The translations under genes were made by a program, and so were the position numbers. Source: Deinococcus deserti VCD115 (GTDB lineage Bacteria > Deinococcota > Deinococci > Deinococcales > Deinococcaceae). From it: a DNA stretch of 64,000 bases. Below, in pieces: positions 15,999 to 25,716 of the stretch (its first letter is position 1; every line of letters starts with the position of its first letter). The notes beneath the pieces are model-generated. The model searched no databases. It was not told the DNA's origin and worked only from the letters and a program-made list of their open reading frames with translations. The DNA lies in contig NC_012529.1 of the NCBI RefSeq assembly GCF_000020685.1, positions 186,001 through 250,000 on the forward strand, in the 5' to 3' direction.

Positions 15999-16949
15999 GT
16001 GAAGGTGACTGTCGCAGTCGTTCAGGCCGAGGTGGCGCCAGACCTTGACCGGGGCCTGGAGCTCACGGCTCAACTGTCGCTGGAAGCTGCGGCAAAAGGC
16101 GCACAACTCATTGCTTTTCCTGAAACCTGGCTTCCTGGGTATCCAGCCTGGCTGGATGTTGCCCGTGACGTCGCCCTCTGGGACCATGCGCCGGTAAAAG
16201 AAGCCTTCGCCCAGATGATGGAAAACAGTGTCGCGGTACCCGGCCCGGCGCTCGACGCGCTGCGGGACGCTGCCCATGCGGCGCAGGCGACGCTGGTGGT
16301 CGGAGTGATCGAGCGAGTCTCTGCCGGGCGCGGGCAGGGCACGCTGTACAACACAATCCTGACCATCAATGCCGAGGGTCAGGTGCTCAACCATCACCGC
16401 AAGCTGGTGCCCACCTACACCGAACGGCTGGTATGGGGCCCGGGAGACGCTGACGGCTTACGGGTGGTCGACACCCCGCTGGGCCGTATTGGCAGCCTGG
16501 TCTGCTGGGAGCACTGGATGCCGCTGGCGCGTCAGGCTCTTCATGAACAGGCGGAAGATATCCACGTGGCGACGTGGCCCACCGTCAAGGACATGCACCA
16601 GATCGCCAGCCGCCACTACGCCTTCGAGGGCCGCTGCTTTGTTCTCGCCGCCGGCAGTCTGATGCGGGCATCTTCCCTGCCTGAAGGGCTTGACCTTATT
16701 CCCGAACTACAAACCAACCCGGAGACGCTGGTCATGCGGGGTGGCAGCGCGATCATTGGTCCGGACGGCGCATACGTGGTTGAACCGGTCTATGATCAGC
16801 CGGCCATTCTGGTGGCCGAACTGGACCTGAGACGCAATCTTCAGGAGCGCATGACCCTTGACGTCACCGGTCATTACCACCGTCCGGAATACCTCAACCT
16901 GGACATCCGCCATTCAGGACGCCGGACAAACGAGCTCGACACCAAGTAA
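15999..16949 (+). CDS. Nitrilase-superfamily carbon-nitrogen hydrolase
   Basis: 316 residues. The catalytic triad is in place: Glu42 (AFPETWLPGYP), Lys135 (HHRKLVPTYTERLVWG) and Cys169 (GSLVCWEHWMP). The sequence CWEHWMPLAR and the YTERLVWGPGD stretch are typical of branch 1 true nitrilases, which turn nitriles into carboxylic acids plus ammonia. It starts with GTG, with GGAG 6 bases upstream. It stands alone; the nearby tryptophan-degradation genes make an indole-type nitrile conceivable, but this is speculation. Confidence 0.88.
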   Translation: MKVTVAVVQAEVAPDLDRGLELTAQLSLEAAAKGAQLIAFPETWLPGYPAWLDVARDVALWDHAPVKEAFAQMMENSVAVPGPALDALRDAAHAAQATLVVGVIERVSAGRGQGTLYNTILTINAEGQVLNHHRKLVPTYTERLVWGPGDADGLRVVDTPLGRIGSLVCWEHWMPLARQALHEQAEDIHVATWPTVKDMHQIASRHYAFEGRCFVLAAGSLMRASSLPEGLDLIPELQTNPETLVMRGGSAIIGPDGAYVVEPVYDQPAILVAELDLRRNLQERMTLDVTGHYHRPEYLNLDIRHSGRRTNELDTK

Positions 16950-17109
16950 GGCTTCAGCTGACCGGATCACGTGGACCAGGAGCCAGGGATGAGACCAGGA
17001 AGCGTCACTGAATCCCAGGTTGTGTTCCTGCTCTGAGCCCGCCGGAGCACGAATCGTCAAGGTTCAGAGTGCGCCGGGGTCCGGGTGAATCTGCCCTAGG
17101 CCCGCCTGA

Positions 17110-18765
17110 TCACACGCTCTGCGCAACCACCTGCTGCATCAGTACGCGGGCGGCGTCGAGTTCTTCCTTGTTGATGCTGTGACCGAGCCCTGGAATAACC
17201 CGGGCATCGACGGACGCGCCGCGCGCACGCAGCTGGGCCTCGGTCGCCTGGAAGCGCTCCAGCGGAATATGGGCGTCGTCCGGATCGACGCCCATGAATA
17301 CCGGAATGCCAGACATGCTGCTCTGCTGCTCGAGCGTGATCAGCCCGCCGCTGAACGCCACGACACCTCCCAGCTGCCTCCCGGCGCGGCTGGCATACTC
17401 CAGCGCCAGACAGGCCCCCTGGCTGAACCCCCCCAGCACCACGCGTTCGGGCGCAATACCCATCTGCGCCAGCTCTTCCATAACAGCGTCGACCGTAGCC
17501 AGCGCCTGATCAAGATGCGGCTGGTTCTGTTCGAGCGGCGCCAGGAAGGAGTACGGGTACCAGGTGTTGCCGGGTGCCTGGGGCGCCAGATAGGTAAAGG
17601 CGCTGAGATTGAGTTCGCGCTCCAGCGACAGGATGTCCTGAGCACTTCCGCCCCGGCCGTGCAGCAGCACCATTGCGACCCTCACTTCTGAAGGTGGCCG
17701 CCCGGCCACGTGGACCTGAATGCCGTCAGCTGCCCCAACCGGCTCCTGCCCGGCTGAGGCGCTCAGGTCGCGTGACCCGATCGTCACGCCATATTCGTGA
17801 TTGAAGATGCGCGGAACGTGCGCTTCGATCTGTGCCCTCTGCGGTTCGAACCACTGAGGAAGTTTCAGATGCCGGCCGAGTTCCTCGACAGCTTCGTCGG
17901 CAGGAAAGCCAGGGGCATCGGTGGCAATCTCGAACAGCACTCCGTTGGGCTCGCGGAAGTAGATCGAGTGAAAGTACTGGCGGTCCTGAACCGGCGTGGG
18001 CCGGAAACCGGCAGCGCTGAGCGTCTCCAGGTAGGCCAGCTGCTCGGCGTCGTTTCGGGTCCGCAGCGCGACGTGGTGAACACTGCCGGCCCCGAAGCTT
18101 CCCCGTGGCTGACCGGCCCGCTCGACCACATCCACATACAGGCCTACACCGTCTCCGCTGCCCTTGAAGCGGGTGCGTGGGCCCTGCGGGTCTGCCTCGG
18201 TCCCGACTTCCTGAAAGCCCAGCTGCCCCACAAGCAGGGCACGTACGTCAGCCGTCTCCTGTACCCAGGCTGTCACCGAGTGAAAGCCGCGGAGTGCCTC
18301 GGACTGCGGGACCGGCGACGCTGGCCACGGCTGCACCTCCTTGCCGTTGTCGAACACAATCTCTACCCATGTACCGTCCGGGTCCTCGAAGGTCAGCACA
18401 GGGTCACCGAAACGGGTGCTTTCAGAGCCGGTCAACCCGTGTGCCTGAAGGCGCTGCTGCCACGCCGCATAAGAAGACACTGGCGCGCTGTAGGCGGTTG
18501 CCACCACTTCACCGTTGCCCCTGACGCCCCTGGACGCGCCGGGCCAGGGAAAGTGGGTCATGATCGTTCCGGGCTGACCGGTCAGGTCACCGTAGTAGAA
18601 GTGGTAGGTGCCAGGATCGTCGAAGTTGACGGTGACCTTGACCAGCCGCTGTCCAAGAACCTGGGTGTAGAAGTCCAGATTGCGCTGCGGGTCGCTGGCC
18701 ATCACGGTGACATGGTGAAGGCCCTGCACAGGACTGGTGCCAGAAGCAGAGGAAGACGAGGTCAT
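17110..18765 (-). CDS. Fusion of ring-cleaving glyoxalase/dioxygenase and esterase (MhqO-MhqD-like)
   Basis: 551 residues. Residues about 10-310 hold two VOC (glyoxalase/extradiol dioxygenase) modules: GLHHVTVMASDPQRNLDFY, then GFHSVTAWVQE and SVHHVALRT with a metal-ligand region GVLFEIATD. This matches MhqO-type proteins of quinone resistance. From about residue 335 a separate alpha/beta hydrolase follows: LLHGRGGSAQD, nucleophile serine in GGFSQGA (about 445), VFMGVDPDD and GLGHSI, like MhqD/phospholipase-carboxylesterases. In Bacillus these are separate genes of one regulon; here they are one chain. ATG at 18765 lies 10 bases from a TACTT/AAGTA inverted repeat. Confidence 0.87.
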   Translation of the reverse strand: MTSSSSASGTSPVQGLHHVTVMASDPQRNLDFYTQVLGQRLVKVTVNFDDPGTYHFYYGDLTGQPGTIMTHFPWPGASRGVRGNGEVVATAYSAPVSSYAAWQQRLQAHGLTGSESTRFGDPVLTFEDPDGTWVEIVFDNGKEVQPWPASPVPQSEALRGFHSVTAWVQETADVRALLVGQLGFQEVGTEADPQGPRTRFKGSGDGVGLYVDVVERAGQPRGSFGAGSVHHVALRTRNDAEQLAYLETLSAAGFRPTPVQDRQYFHSIYFREPNGVLFEIATDAPGFPADEAVEELGRHLKLPQWFEPQRAQIEAHVPRIFNHEYGVTIGSRDLSASAGQEPVGAADGIQVHVAGRPPSEVRVAMVLLHGRGGSAQDILSLERELNLSAFTYLAPQAPGNTWYPYSFLAPLEQNQPHLDQALATVDAVMEELAQMGIAPERVVLGGFSQGACLALEYASRAGRQLGGVVAFSGGLITLEQQSSMSGIPVFMGVDPDDAHIPLERFQATEAQLRARGASVDARVIPGLGHSINKEELDAARVLMQQVVAQSV

Positions 18766-18774
18766 GCTTCATAT

Positions 18775-18791
18775 TACTTAATGTCAAAGTA
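18775..18791 (-). promoter_or_regulatory. Inverted repeat directly upstream of the dioxygenase-esterase fusion
   Basis: TACTT-N7-AAGTA, ending 10 bases before the start codon. The size and position suit a MarR-type operator such as controls quinone-resistance genes elsewhere, but no regulator gene is adjacent. Confidence 0.3.
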
Positions 18792-19215
18792 TCCACATGA
18801 AGCAGACGTTCACGTGATTGATAGGGGTGCAGGTTCTGACTGTCCCGAATACGGCAGACATGACCAGGCCCTGCGCGACATTGGAGGGCCATGCGGCGGG
18901 TTTGTTGGACATCCCTATATGCAGGGCAAGCACATCGACCTTTGGCCTGGGTGCTGGGCGCCGCTCAAGGAATGTGGACACGCAGTACTTGGCGAGTTCA
19001 GTCGTTGGGGTGCCTGCATCAGGTCCTGCTCAGGGTGGAACCCAGCCAAAACTACCCCCTCTGTCGGTGTCGTGATGTCATGGTCAGGAAACCAGCCCCC
19101 GCTCAACCCATGTCAGCGTTGGCCAGCAGAAGATCGTTCCATGCTTGACGTCAGGTCGAACCCGGAATGTCCACTTCTCGTGTCATGAAAAAAGCGGGAC
19201 ATTCTTGTTGCACCC
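18792..19215. other. Intergenic region, nothing recognised
   Basis: About 420 bases between the fusion gene and the 3' end of the tryptophan dioxygenase gene. An open plus-strand frame runs to 19188 but is the extension of an antisense shadow and has no start signal. Confidence 0.4.
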
Positions 19216-20067
19216 TTACAGCCGGGTGCGCACTTCCCAGAGTTCTGGAAACAGGACGGTGCTGAGTGCCTGACGCAGATAGCCCGCGCCGCTGGTGCCG
19301 CCCGATCCGGCCTTGAACCCGATGGTCCGCTCCACAGTCGTGAGGTGATTAAACCGCCAGCGCCGGAAGTTGTCTTCCACGTCGAGCAACTTTTCGGCCA
19401 GTTCGTAGAGGTCCCAGTAGGTCTCGGTATCGCGGTAGACCGTCAGCCACGCCTGGAGGACCTCCTCGTTCAGGACAGGCTTTTGCGTAAAGTCCCGCCC
19501 CAGCACTTCCGCAGGCACCGGAAGTCCGCGTGCGGCGAGCAACCGCAGCGCCAGATCGTACACGCTCGGCCCGTTCAGGGCCTCGTGCAGTGGATCATGC
19601 AGGTCGGGACGGTGCTCGTGGGGCCTCAGCATGACGCTCTGACGGTTTCCCAGCAAGAATTCAACCATCCGGTACCCGGCCGACTGAAATCCCGACGCCT
19701 GACCGAAAGCATGCCGGAACAGCAGGTAGTCAGCCGGCGTCATGGTTTTGAGCACTTCCCAGGCATTGGTGAGCTGCTCCTGCGCCCGCACCACCCGCGT
19801 CAGCATCTTCAGGGGCGCGTCCGTGATGCCACGGTCAAGCAGATCCATGGCAGCCCTCAGTTCGCGCACGATCAGGGCGAGCCAGACTTCCGAGACATGG
19901 TGCACCGCAATAAAAAGGTGCTCGTCATGCGCATCGGTGATGGGCTGGTGCGCCGCTTTCAGAGCGTCGAGACGCAGATAATCGCCGTAGCTCAGGCTCT
20001 GGCTGAAATCCTGATGCGCTCGTTCCGGAGCGTTCTCCCCCGGCGCGGGTGTGTCCTGCCGGCTCAT
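19216..20067 (-). CDS. kynA: Tryptophan 2,3-dioxygenase
   Basis: 283 residues. The fold is recognised by LSYGDYLRLDAL, HDEHLFIAVHHVSEVWL (substrate-binding distal histidine), FQSAGYRMVEFLLGNR and the heme-ligand and loop region FNHLTTVERTIGFKAGSGG (His about residue 243). The enzyme opens the indole ring of L-tryptophan to N-formylkynurenine. Its ATG overlaps the kynureninase stop by 4 bases, so the two are one operon. A formamidase (kynB) for the step between them is not in the window. Confidence 0.95.
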   Translation of the reverse strand: MSRQDTPAPGENAPERAHQDFSQSLSYGDYLRLDALKAAHQPITDAHDEHLFIAVHHVSEVWLALIVRELRAAMDLLDRGITDAPLKMLTRVVRAQEQLTNAWEVLKTMTPADYLLFRHAFGQASGFQSAGYRMVEFLLGNRQSVMLRPHEHRPDLHDPLHEALNGPSVYDLALRLLAARGLPVPAEVLGRDFTQKPVLNEEVLQAWLTVYRDTETYWDLYELAEKLLDVEDNFRRWRFNHLTTVERTIGFKAGSGGTSGAGYLRQALSTVLFPELWEVRTRL

Positions 20068-21293
20068 GCGCGCAGCTCGCCAGCAACGTCCAGAACCGCC
20101 TGGGCAGCGCGGTAGACATCGGCGTACGAAACATACAGTGGGGTGAACCCGAAGCGCAGGATGTCGGGAGTCCGGAAATCTCCGATCACACCGCGCTCGA
20201 CCAGCCGCCGCATGGCTTCCCGCGCCTGCGGGTGGCGGAAGCTGACCTGACTGCCGCGCCGGGCGTGATCCAGCGGCGTCACCAGCGTCAGGTCCGGGTC
20301 GCCCGCGACCAGGGCCATGAACGTATCGGTCAGCGCCAGCGACTTGGCACGCAACTGCTTGAGATCGACATCCGCAAAAACGTCAAGGGCGGTATCCAGG
20401 GCGCTGAGACTCAGGACCGTTGGGGTTCCCACGATAAAGCGCCGGGCATCCTTGGCCGGAGTGTAATCGCGGGCCATTTCGAAGGGGTCGGCGTGACCCA
20501 TCCAGCCGCTCAGGGCGACCCTGGCCTGCAGGTGCCGACTGGCGACAAACAGGTAACCGGGCGCACCTGGGCCGCCATTGAGGTACTTGTACCCGCAGCC
20601 CACCGCGAAATCTGCGCGTGCCGCCGTCAGATCCACCTCGAACGCCCCTGCCGAGTGCGCGAGATCCCAGATGGTCACAATGCCCTGGGCGTGCGCCTGG
20701 GCCGTCAGGCTGGCCATATCAAGGCGCTCGCCGGTGCGGTAATCCACTTCAGTGACCATCATGGCCGCGACGTCTGTGGTCAGGTGTGCGCTCAGCTCAG
20801 CCGCTGGAACGCGGCGCAGTTCATAACGCCCGTCAAGCAGGCCGTTGAGACCCTGGGCAACATACAGATCTGTCGGAAAGTTATCGGCGTCCGTCAGAAT
20901 CACGCGGCGCCCCGGTGACGCCACGTCGAGCGCGGCAGTCAGGGCCTTGAACAGGTTGACGCTGGTGCTGTCGCCTACGGAAATTTCAGACGCCTCCGCA
21001 CCAATAAGGGGAGCAAGCTTGGCGGCTACCCGGTCGGGCAGTGCCATCCAGTCACGGCCCTCCTGCGCATGCGCGGTCCAGGAGCGGATCAGAGCGTCGC
21101 CCCATTCCTGGTGAATCACGCGCTCCAGTCTGGCTGGGACTGTGGCAGGCAGGGCTCCCAGGCTATTGCCGTCGAGGTAAATCACGCCCTCTGGCAAGAC
21201 GAACTGGGCTTTTTTGTGCTGTAACGGGTCACGGGCATCAAGGTCAAGCAGGGTACTCAGGGCAGGCTTTGCGGAAAGGACAGGAGTGGTCAT
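20064..21293 (-). CDS. kynU: Kynureninase
   Basis: 409 residues. Characteristic segments are YLDGNSLGALP, the DNFPTDLYVAQGL stretch, WDLAHSAGA and the PLP lysine in VGCGYKYLNGGPGAPGYLFV (about residue 232). It cleaves kynurenine to anthranilate and alanine (or the 3-hydroxy form to 3-hydroxyanthranilate). GGAGG lies 5 bases before the ATG, partly within the 3' arm of a hairpin. It is the first enzyme gene of the operon, 76 bases behind a short ORF with tandem Trp codons. Confidence 0.95.
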   Translation of the reverse strand: MTTPVLSAKPALSTLLDLDARDPLQHKKAQFVLPEGVIYLDGNSLGALPATVPARLERVIHQEWGDALIRSWTAHAQEGRDWMALPDRVAAKLAPLIGAEASEISVGDSTSVNLFKALTAALDVASPGRRVILTDADNFPTDLYVAQGLNGLLDGRYELRRVPAAELSAHLTTDVAAMMVTEVDYRTGERLDMASLTAQAHAQGIVTIWDLAHSAGAFEVDLTAARADFAVGCGYKYLNGGPGAPGYLFVASRHLQARVALSGWMGHADPFEMARDYTPAKDARRFIVGTPTVLSLSALDTALDVFADVDLKQLRAKSLALTDTFMALVAGDPDLTLVTPLDHARRGSQVSFRHPQAREAMRRLVERGVIGDFRTPDILRFGFTPLYVSYADVYRAAQAVLDVAGELRA

Positions 21294-21302
21294 GGGGCCT
21301 CC

Positions 21303-21325
21303 AGGGCGCGGGGAAGCGCCTGGAC
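21303..21325 (-). promoter_or_regulatory. Hairpin next to the kynU ribosome-binding site
   Basis: On the minus strand CCAGGCGC, a TTCCCC loop and GCGCCCTGG pair with one bulged C; the 3' arm runs directly into the GGAGG of kynU. A second possible stem involves CCTGGGGCGC and GCGCCAGG at the end of the short upstream ORF (about 21372-21396). Together they could form alternative structures in the leader. Confidence 0.4.
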
Positions 21326-21369
21326 TCGCATAAGCGGTCCAGGCTGATCGGATGGAGTCGGGCGGTCAA

Positions 21370-21480
21370 TCAGCCCTGGCGCATGGGGCGCCCCAGGTTT
21401 GCGCACCACCAGTCACGCAGCGCCCGCGCCAGGCTGTTGGCCCAGGCACGTGCGCGCATTGGACTGAGTCGCGGCCGCAT
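21370..21480 (-). CDS. Candidate Trp-sensing leader peptide of the kynU-kynA operon
   Basis: A 36-codon frame with three Trp codons, one at position 13 and a tandem pair at 24-25 (RDWWCANLGRP), ends 76 bases before kynU. TATAGT (21490-21495 on the complementary strand) lies 9 bases upstream of its ATG, consistent with a leaderless transcript; there is no Shine-Dalgarno. Tandem Trp codons in a short ORF ahead of a tryptophan-degradation operon recall TnaC- and TrpL-type control, where a ribosome stalled or slowed at Trp codons changes downstream RNA folding. No homologue is known to me, so both expression and function are inferred. Confidence 0.45.
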   Translation of the reverse strand: MRPRLSPMRARAWANSLARALRDWWCANLGRPMRQG

Positions 21481-21489
21481 AGTGTGGCC

Positions 21490-21495
21490 ACTATA
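21490..21495 (-). promoter_or_regulatory. -10-like hexamer of the kyn leader
   Basis: TATAGT on the minus strand, 9 bases before the leader ATG. No good -35 hexamer is present 16-18 bases further upstream. Confidence 0.35.
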
Positions 21496-21785
21496 CCGGG
21501 GGATACAAGCAGGATTCATCACCCGAGCAAATGTCCCGCTCCCTTTTGTTGCGGTGCACCCAGCGCACCTACAAGCAGAGCCTGACAGCCGTGACCCGTC
21601 AGGCGCATGGTAACGCTGAATAATCAGCTCTGGCACACCAGCGGTGCCTGCGTACGCCTGGCTCGGGAATGGTTTCTAAAGGTGCACCTTTTCGCTCTCT
21701 GGTTTTGTCGTCCAGGATTGTATCTTTTGGATTGCCCCGGTTCCTGAATGTTTTTGAGAGTGCAGACATGGCACCCTGAGGGTCA

Positions 21786-22518
<733 letters not shown>

Positions 22519-22526
<8 letters not shown>

Positions 22527-23109
22527 GACTGCGCTGACCCTGCATCTGATTCGTCACGCGCCTACCGCGCCAAACGCCGAGCGCCGTTACCCTGAGGCAG
22601 GCGAAGACGCCTGCCTGACTCCGGAGGGCCGGATGCTGGCGGCAAAGCTGCGGCTCTGTCCCGCTGTGATCTATTGCTCTCCAAGCCGGCGCGCCCTGGA
22701 AACGGCGCTCCTGGCGGGGTTTGACCAACCGCTGGTGACCCCAGAACTGGCAGAGGCCAACTTCGGTGTGATGGCTGGGCGCACCTGGGCAGAGCTTGAA
22801 CAAGCCTATGGAGCTACCCCCCGGTACTGGATCGAGGCGATGACCCAGCCCACCACAGCGTTCGGACCGCCCGGTGGAGACACGGGGCAGAGCTTTCACA
22901 GCCGTGTCCAGGGTTGGCTGAACTCCTTGCCACCTACCGGCGAGGTTGCTGCGTTCAGCCACGCCGGAGTGATCCTGGCTGCCCTACGGCTGACCGTCGG
23001 ACTTACGGCGGCGGAAATCAGGCCCTGCGGCGTGGTCACACTACACGCGTCGCGTGGCACCTGGTGGCTCAGCCGCCTGAGCGCCCCGGATCTGATCGAA
23101 GGCGGCTGA
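22519..23109 (+). CDS. Histidine phosphatase, probable alpha-ribazole phosphatase
   Basis: 196 residues. The phosphohistidine motif is LIRHAPT (RHG-type, with Ala in place of Gly), followed by [12 protein letters not shown], the family region [15 protein letters not shown] and the second histidine in FSHAGVI. Its 8-base overlap with cobS supports the role of CobC: removing the phosphate from alpha-ribazole phosphate or from adenosylcobalamin phosphate. The upstream part of the open frame lies inside cobS and is not used. Confidence 0.85.
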
Positions 23110-23198
23110 GTGGCCTTCGTGCTGCGGGTAGCCTGCACGTGGCATCATCACCGCATGAACATGTCGGGGGTGTCTGCATGTCGTGAGGGCCGCTTTCA

Positions 23199-24011
23199 AT
23201 GAAGCTGGCTACCTGGAACGTCAATTCACTGAACGTGCGGCTCGGGCAGGTGATGGCCTGGCTGGAGGCCCAGCAACCTGACGTGCTGGCGCTGCAGGAA
23301 ACCAAGCTGCCGGATGACCGATTCCCCGTGGCTGAGCTGGAGGCGCTGGGATACCGGGCTGTCTTTTCAGGTCAGAAATCCTATAACGGCGTGGCGTTGC
23401 TGTCGCGTCTCCCGCTGGAAGACGTACAGATCGGCATTCCAGGGCTTGACGACGAGCAGCGCCGCGTCGTGGCCGCGACCGTTGGCGGAATGCGGGTGGT
23501 GTGCCTGTACGTTCCCAACGGGCAGGCGGTCGACTCACCGAAGTACACCTACAAGCTTGAATGGCTCTCGGCTGTGCGGGCATGGCTGCAACTGGAACTG
23601 ATGGCCCATCCCCGGCTGGCCGTGGTTGGCGATTTCAATGTGGCTCCCGAAGACCGCGACGTCCACAGCCCGAAGCGCTGGGCCGGACAGGTCCTGGTCA
23701 GCGAGCCCGAACGACAGGCCTTCCGCGCCCTGCTGGACCTGGGACTGCACGACGCCTTCCGGCTGCATCCACAACCCGAGCGGGTTTTCAGCTGGTGGAA
23801 TTACGGTCGGCTGGGCTTTCCCCGCAACTGGGGCCTGCGGATCGATCATGTTCTTGTCTCCGGTATCCTGGCCGCTGAGTGCCAGAGCTGTACCGTGGAC
23901 CTTGAGCCACGCCGGCACGAGCGCCCGTCAGACCATGCGCCGGTGGTTGCCACTTTCTCCACGTTCACCTGCCGACCTGAAAACCCTGCACAGGTTCCTC
24001 AAAAGCCCTGA
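23199..24011 (+). CDS. xthA: Exodeoxyribonuclease III
   Basis: 270 residues. AP-endonuclease/exonuclease III signatures are all present: [27 protein letters not shown], the PNG segment with [26 protein letters not shown], the RIDHVLVS strand and the final [13 protein letters not shown]. The enzyme cuts DNA 5' of abasic sites and trims 3' ends in base excision repair. It is a single gene; its distance of 89 bases from the phosphatase suggests its own promoter. Confidence 0.95.
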   Translation: MKLATWNVNSLNVRLGQVMAWLEAQQPDVLALQETKLPDDRFPVAELEALGYRAVFSGQKSYNGVALLSRLPLEDVQIGIPGLDDEQRRVVAATVGGMRVVCLYVPNGQAVDSPKYTYKLEWLSAVRAWLQLELMAHPRLAVVGDFNVAPEDRDVHSPKRWAGQVLVSEPERQAFRALLDLGLHDAFRLHPQPERVFSWWNYGRLGFPRNWGLRIDHVLVSGILAAECQSCTVDLEPRRHERPSDHAPVVATFSTFTCRPENPAQVPQKP

Positions 24012-24428
24012 GCCGGGAAGCCAGGCGCTGTGCAGCAGTGAGCCCCGTGAAGCCTGACAGGGCACCTGGTCTGACTCCTGACTGTGGGTAGTGTGCCAGG
24101 TCCGCGAAGGCCTGCATGGCATTCAGGAGGAAGCCAGAATCGGCACCCTGACCCGCGGCGCGTAAAGCCCAATCTGATCGCCATGCCGATGCGCTGGATC
24201 CTGATCACCTTCACTCCGGTACCTGCGGGCCTCTCAGTTCTTCGGCGCCTATCTGCTTGCGTTGTGCCGGGCAAATGCGGTCAGCCGGGCTGGATGTACA
24301 GTTGAAAACACACGGACACCATGTGGTGTCCGTGTGCAGGTGGGGCCCGATCAGCTGCTCTACCCGACCTGGCAGAGTGTTGGGAGGAGCGTGCCGCGTT
24401 TTGCCGAGAGAGTCAGCCGTGCTCGGCC
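24012..24428. other. Intergenic region between convergent genes
   Basis: About 415 bases; apart from the hairpin at 24309-24336 nothing is supported. Confidence 0.4.
24309..24336. terminator. Hairpin between convergent genes
   Basis: CACACGGACACC and GGTGTCCGTGTG form a perfect 12-bp stem with an ATGT loop, between xthA and the convergent small gene. No T-run follows on the plus side; on the minus side TTTTCAAC follows, so it can serve the 24429-24662 gene. Confidence 0.65.
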
Positions 24429-24662
24429 CTACAGGTCGCTGTCCGCCTCAGGCATTACTCCGCTGTGGAGTTCCCGAGCGATAAAACCAAGTTTAGCGAC
24501 CGGGCGGTCAGGATCATCTTTCCACCGAAGAGCCACCTCCCATTCACCACGGCAAAACCCGGAGGCTGCGCCGAGTATGACTCCTATCTCTTCGAAAAGG
24601 TCCATGGCATAGGGAGGATATTTTGTAAAGGAGATGAAGTCTCCTGCTTTGAATGTTGTCAT
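24429..24662 (-). CDS. Small hypothetical protein
   Basis: 77 residues, soluble, starting MTTFKAGDFISFTKYPPYAMD and containing a strand-rich core (GEWEVALRWKDDP). The composition is protein-like and GTGGAG lies 8 bases before the ATG. It resembles a small SH3-like or beta-barrel module but no family is recognised. Confidence 0.6.
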   Translation of the reverse strand: MTTFKAGDFISFTKYPPYAMDLFEEIGVILGAASGFCRGEWEVALRWKDDPDRPVAKLGFIARELHSGVMPEADSDL

Positions 24663-25469
24663 GCTTTACTCCACATTTTGACGCTGGAATTATGGCTCAG
24701 GCTCGTTGATGTGAGCCTTCAGGACAGATTTCTCACCAGCTCGTTTCCGACTGAGTGAAGCAACCACTATCTCTGAATCTTAAGGAAGACTCAAGGACAG
24801 TCTTCACATTGGCAGACCAAAGATCTGATGCACCGGGGATGCAATTAAGATCGATGTTCACGCATCAGCCGAAGGTTGGTCACGAAGTTCGGCGACTGAG
24901 GGGCGCCCACTCAAACTGCGCACCTGCCTGATTTCGCTGGCAATGTCGCGGCGCACCTTAGCCTCCAAAATGAGGGCTTCAGAGTGTGCCGGAAATGGAA
25001 CAACAGCAGAGGGCTGGACAGCTCGCGCGCGAAATCGATTCCTGCAGCCAGAACGCGCCGCTGAAAAGCCACGGTCCACCATCAGACCTGCAGGCTCCAG
25101 ACGAATGTCCACCGAAAACAACGGTACTGATACCCGGCAGGTGTGACGCATCATCAAGCTCAGTACCGGCAGGCACGTCCTGCTGAGAATTCACCAAGCC
25201 TGTGACGGAATTTCAAAACACGCCATCCCCCATGTCTACTGGTGTAGAACTTCTACAGTCGCGCCTGAAATAACGACCGTGATGGGGTTGTTCCTGCGGT
25301 TGTTCCTGCGGTTCAGCCTGCGCTCCAACAGGTAGGCCTCGCTGTTGTCCAAGTTGATAAGCGTCATCTTCAGAACCAGGTGTTCCGTCTTTCGGCATCG
25401 CCCTGGCGGACGGTGGTGGCCCTCATACGACGTGAAGCAGCGTAGCCAATGGAATGGCATCACACAAAA
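24663..25469. other. Long region without a secure gene
   Basis: About 800 bases. Minus-strand frames at 24858-25157 and 25236-25463 are open but lack start signals; the first has one protein-like segment (SEIRQVRSLSGRPSVAELRD), which may be the decayed end of a gene. A 12-bp tandem repeat lies at 25287-25322. Confidence 0.35.
25287..25322. repeat. 12-bp tandem repeat, three units
   Basis: Two exact copies of GTTGTTCCTGCG followed by a diverged third (GTTCAGCCTGCG). In the minus-strand frame they would encode Arg-Arg-Asn-Asn repeats. Confidence 0.8.
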
Positions 25470-25506
25470 TCCACCATGCCCTGCAGGGTTCGCAGGGCAT
25501 GGTGGA
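25470..25506. terminator. 15-bp hairpin downstream of the formate operon
   Basis: TCCACCATGCCCTGC and GCAGGGCATGGTGGA are perfectly complementary around AGGGTTC. On the minus strand it is followed by ATTTTGTG, which suits a second terminator of the fdh operon. Confidence 0.65.
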
Positions 25507-25520
25507 CTATGAACACAGGC

Positions 25521-25554
25521 GAGACCGGCAGGATATCCATCACCTGCCGGTCTC
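25521..25554. terminator. 12-bp hairpin at the end of the formate operon
   Basis: GAGACCGGCAGG and CCTGCCGGTCTC pair perfectly with a 10-base loop. TTTT follows on the plus side; on the minus side it is the first structure after the last gene of the operon (stop at 25578). Confidence 0.7.
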
Positions 25555-25577
25555 TTTTAAGTTTGAGGCTCTGGAAA

Positions 25578-25715
25578 CTACTGAAACAGAGGAAGAGCCT
25601 TGAGCACCGTCTGGGCTACGCCCCAGGCCAGGGGAATCCCGACCAGAAGCCATGCCAGGATCATCTTGATCAACGCACCTGGGGCCGGAGTCTCGTCGTT
25701 GTTGTGCTTGGTCAT
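25578..25715 (-). CDS. MFS transporter small subunit (45 residues)
   Basis: The peptide starts MTKHNNDETPAPGALIK and has one membrane helix, with LAWLLVGIPLAWGVAQTVLK as its core. The pattern LAWxxVGIPLAWGVxQTxxK is that of the tiny proteins found directly after oxalate/formate-type MFS antiporters. It begins one base after the antiporter stop, with AGGAG inside the end of that gene. It is therefore probably an accessory subunit of the antiporter; its mechanism is not known to me. Confidence 0.82.
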   Translation of the reverse strand: MTKHNNDETPAPGALIKMILAWLLVGIPLAWGVAQTVLKALPLFQ

Positions 25716-25716
25716 A

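Noticed and set aside
17797..19188. 463-codon plus-strand frame across the dioxygenase-esterase fusion
   Set aside because: Antisense to a gene with intact catalytic motifs; no ribosome-binding site or domain.
21600..21785. Possible B12 riboswitch in front of cobS
   Set aside because: None of the core segments found at 35.2 kb (CCGGTGAGATTCCGG, GCGCAAC, the B12 box) is present.
24858..25157. Minus-strand frame of 99 codons
   Set aside because: Only one short helical segment looks protein-like, and there is no start signal; it could be a decayed gene, but there is not enough to name it.
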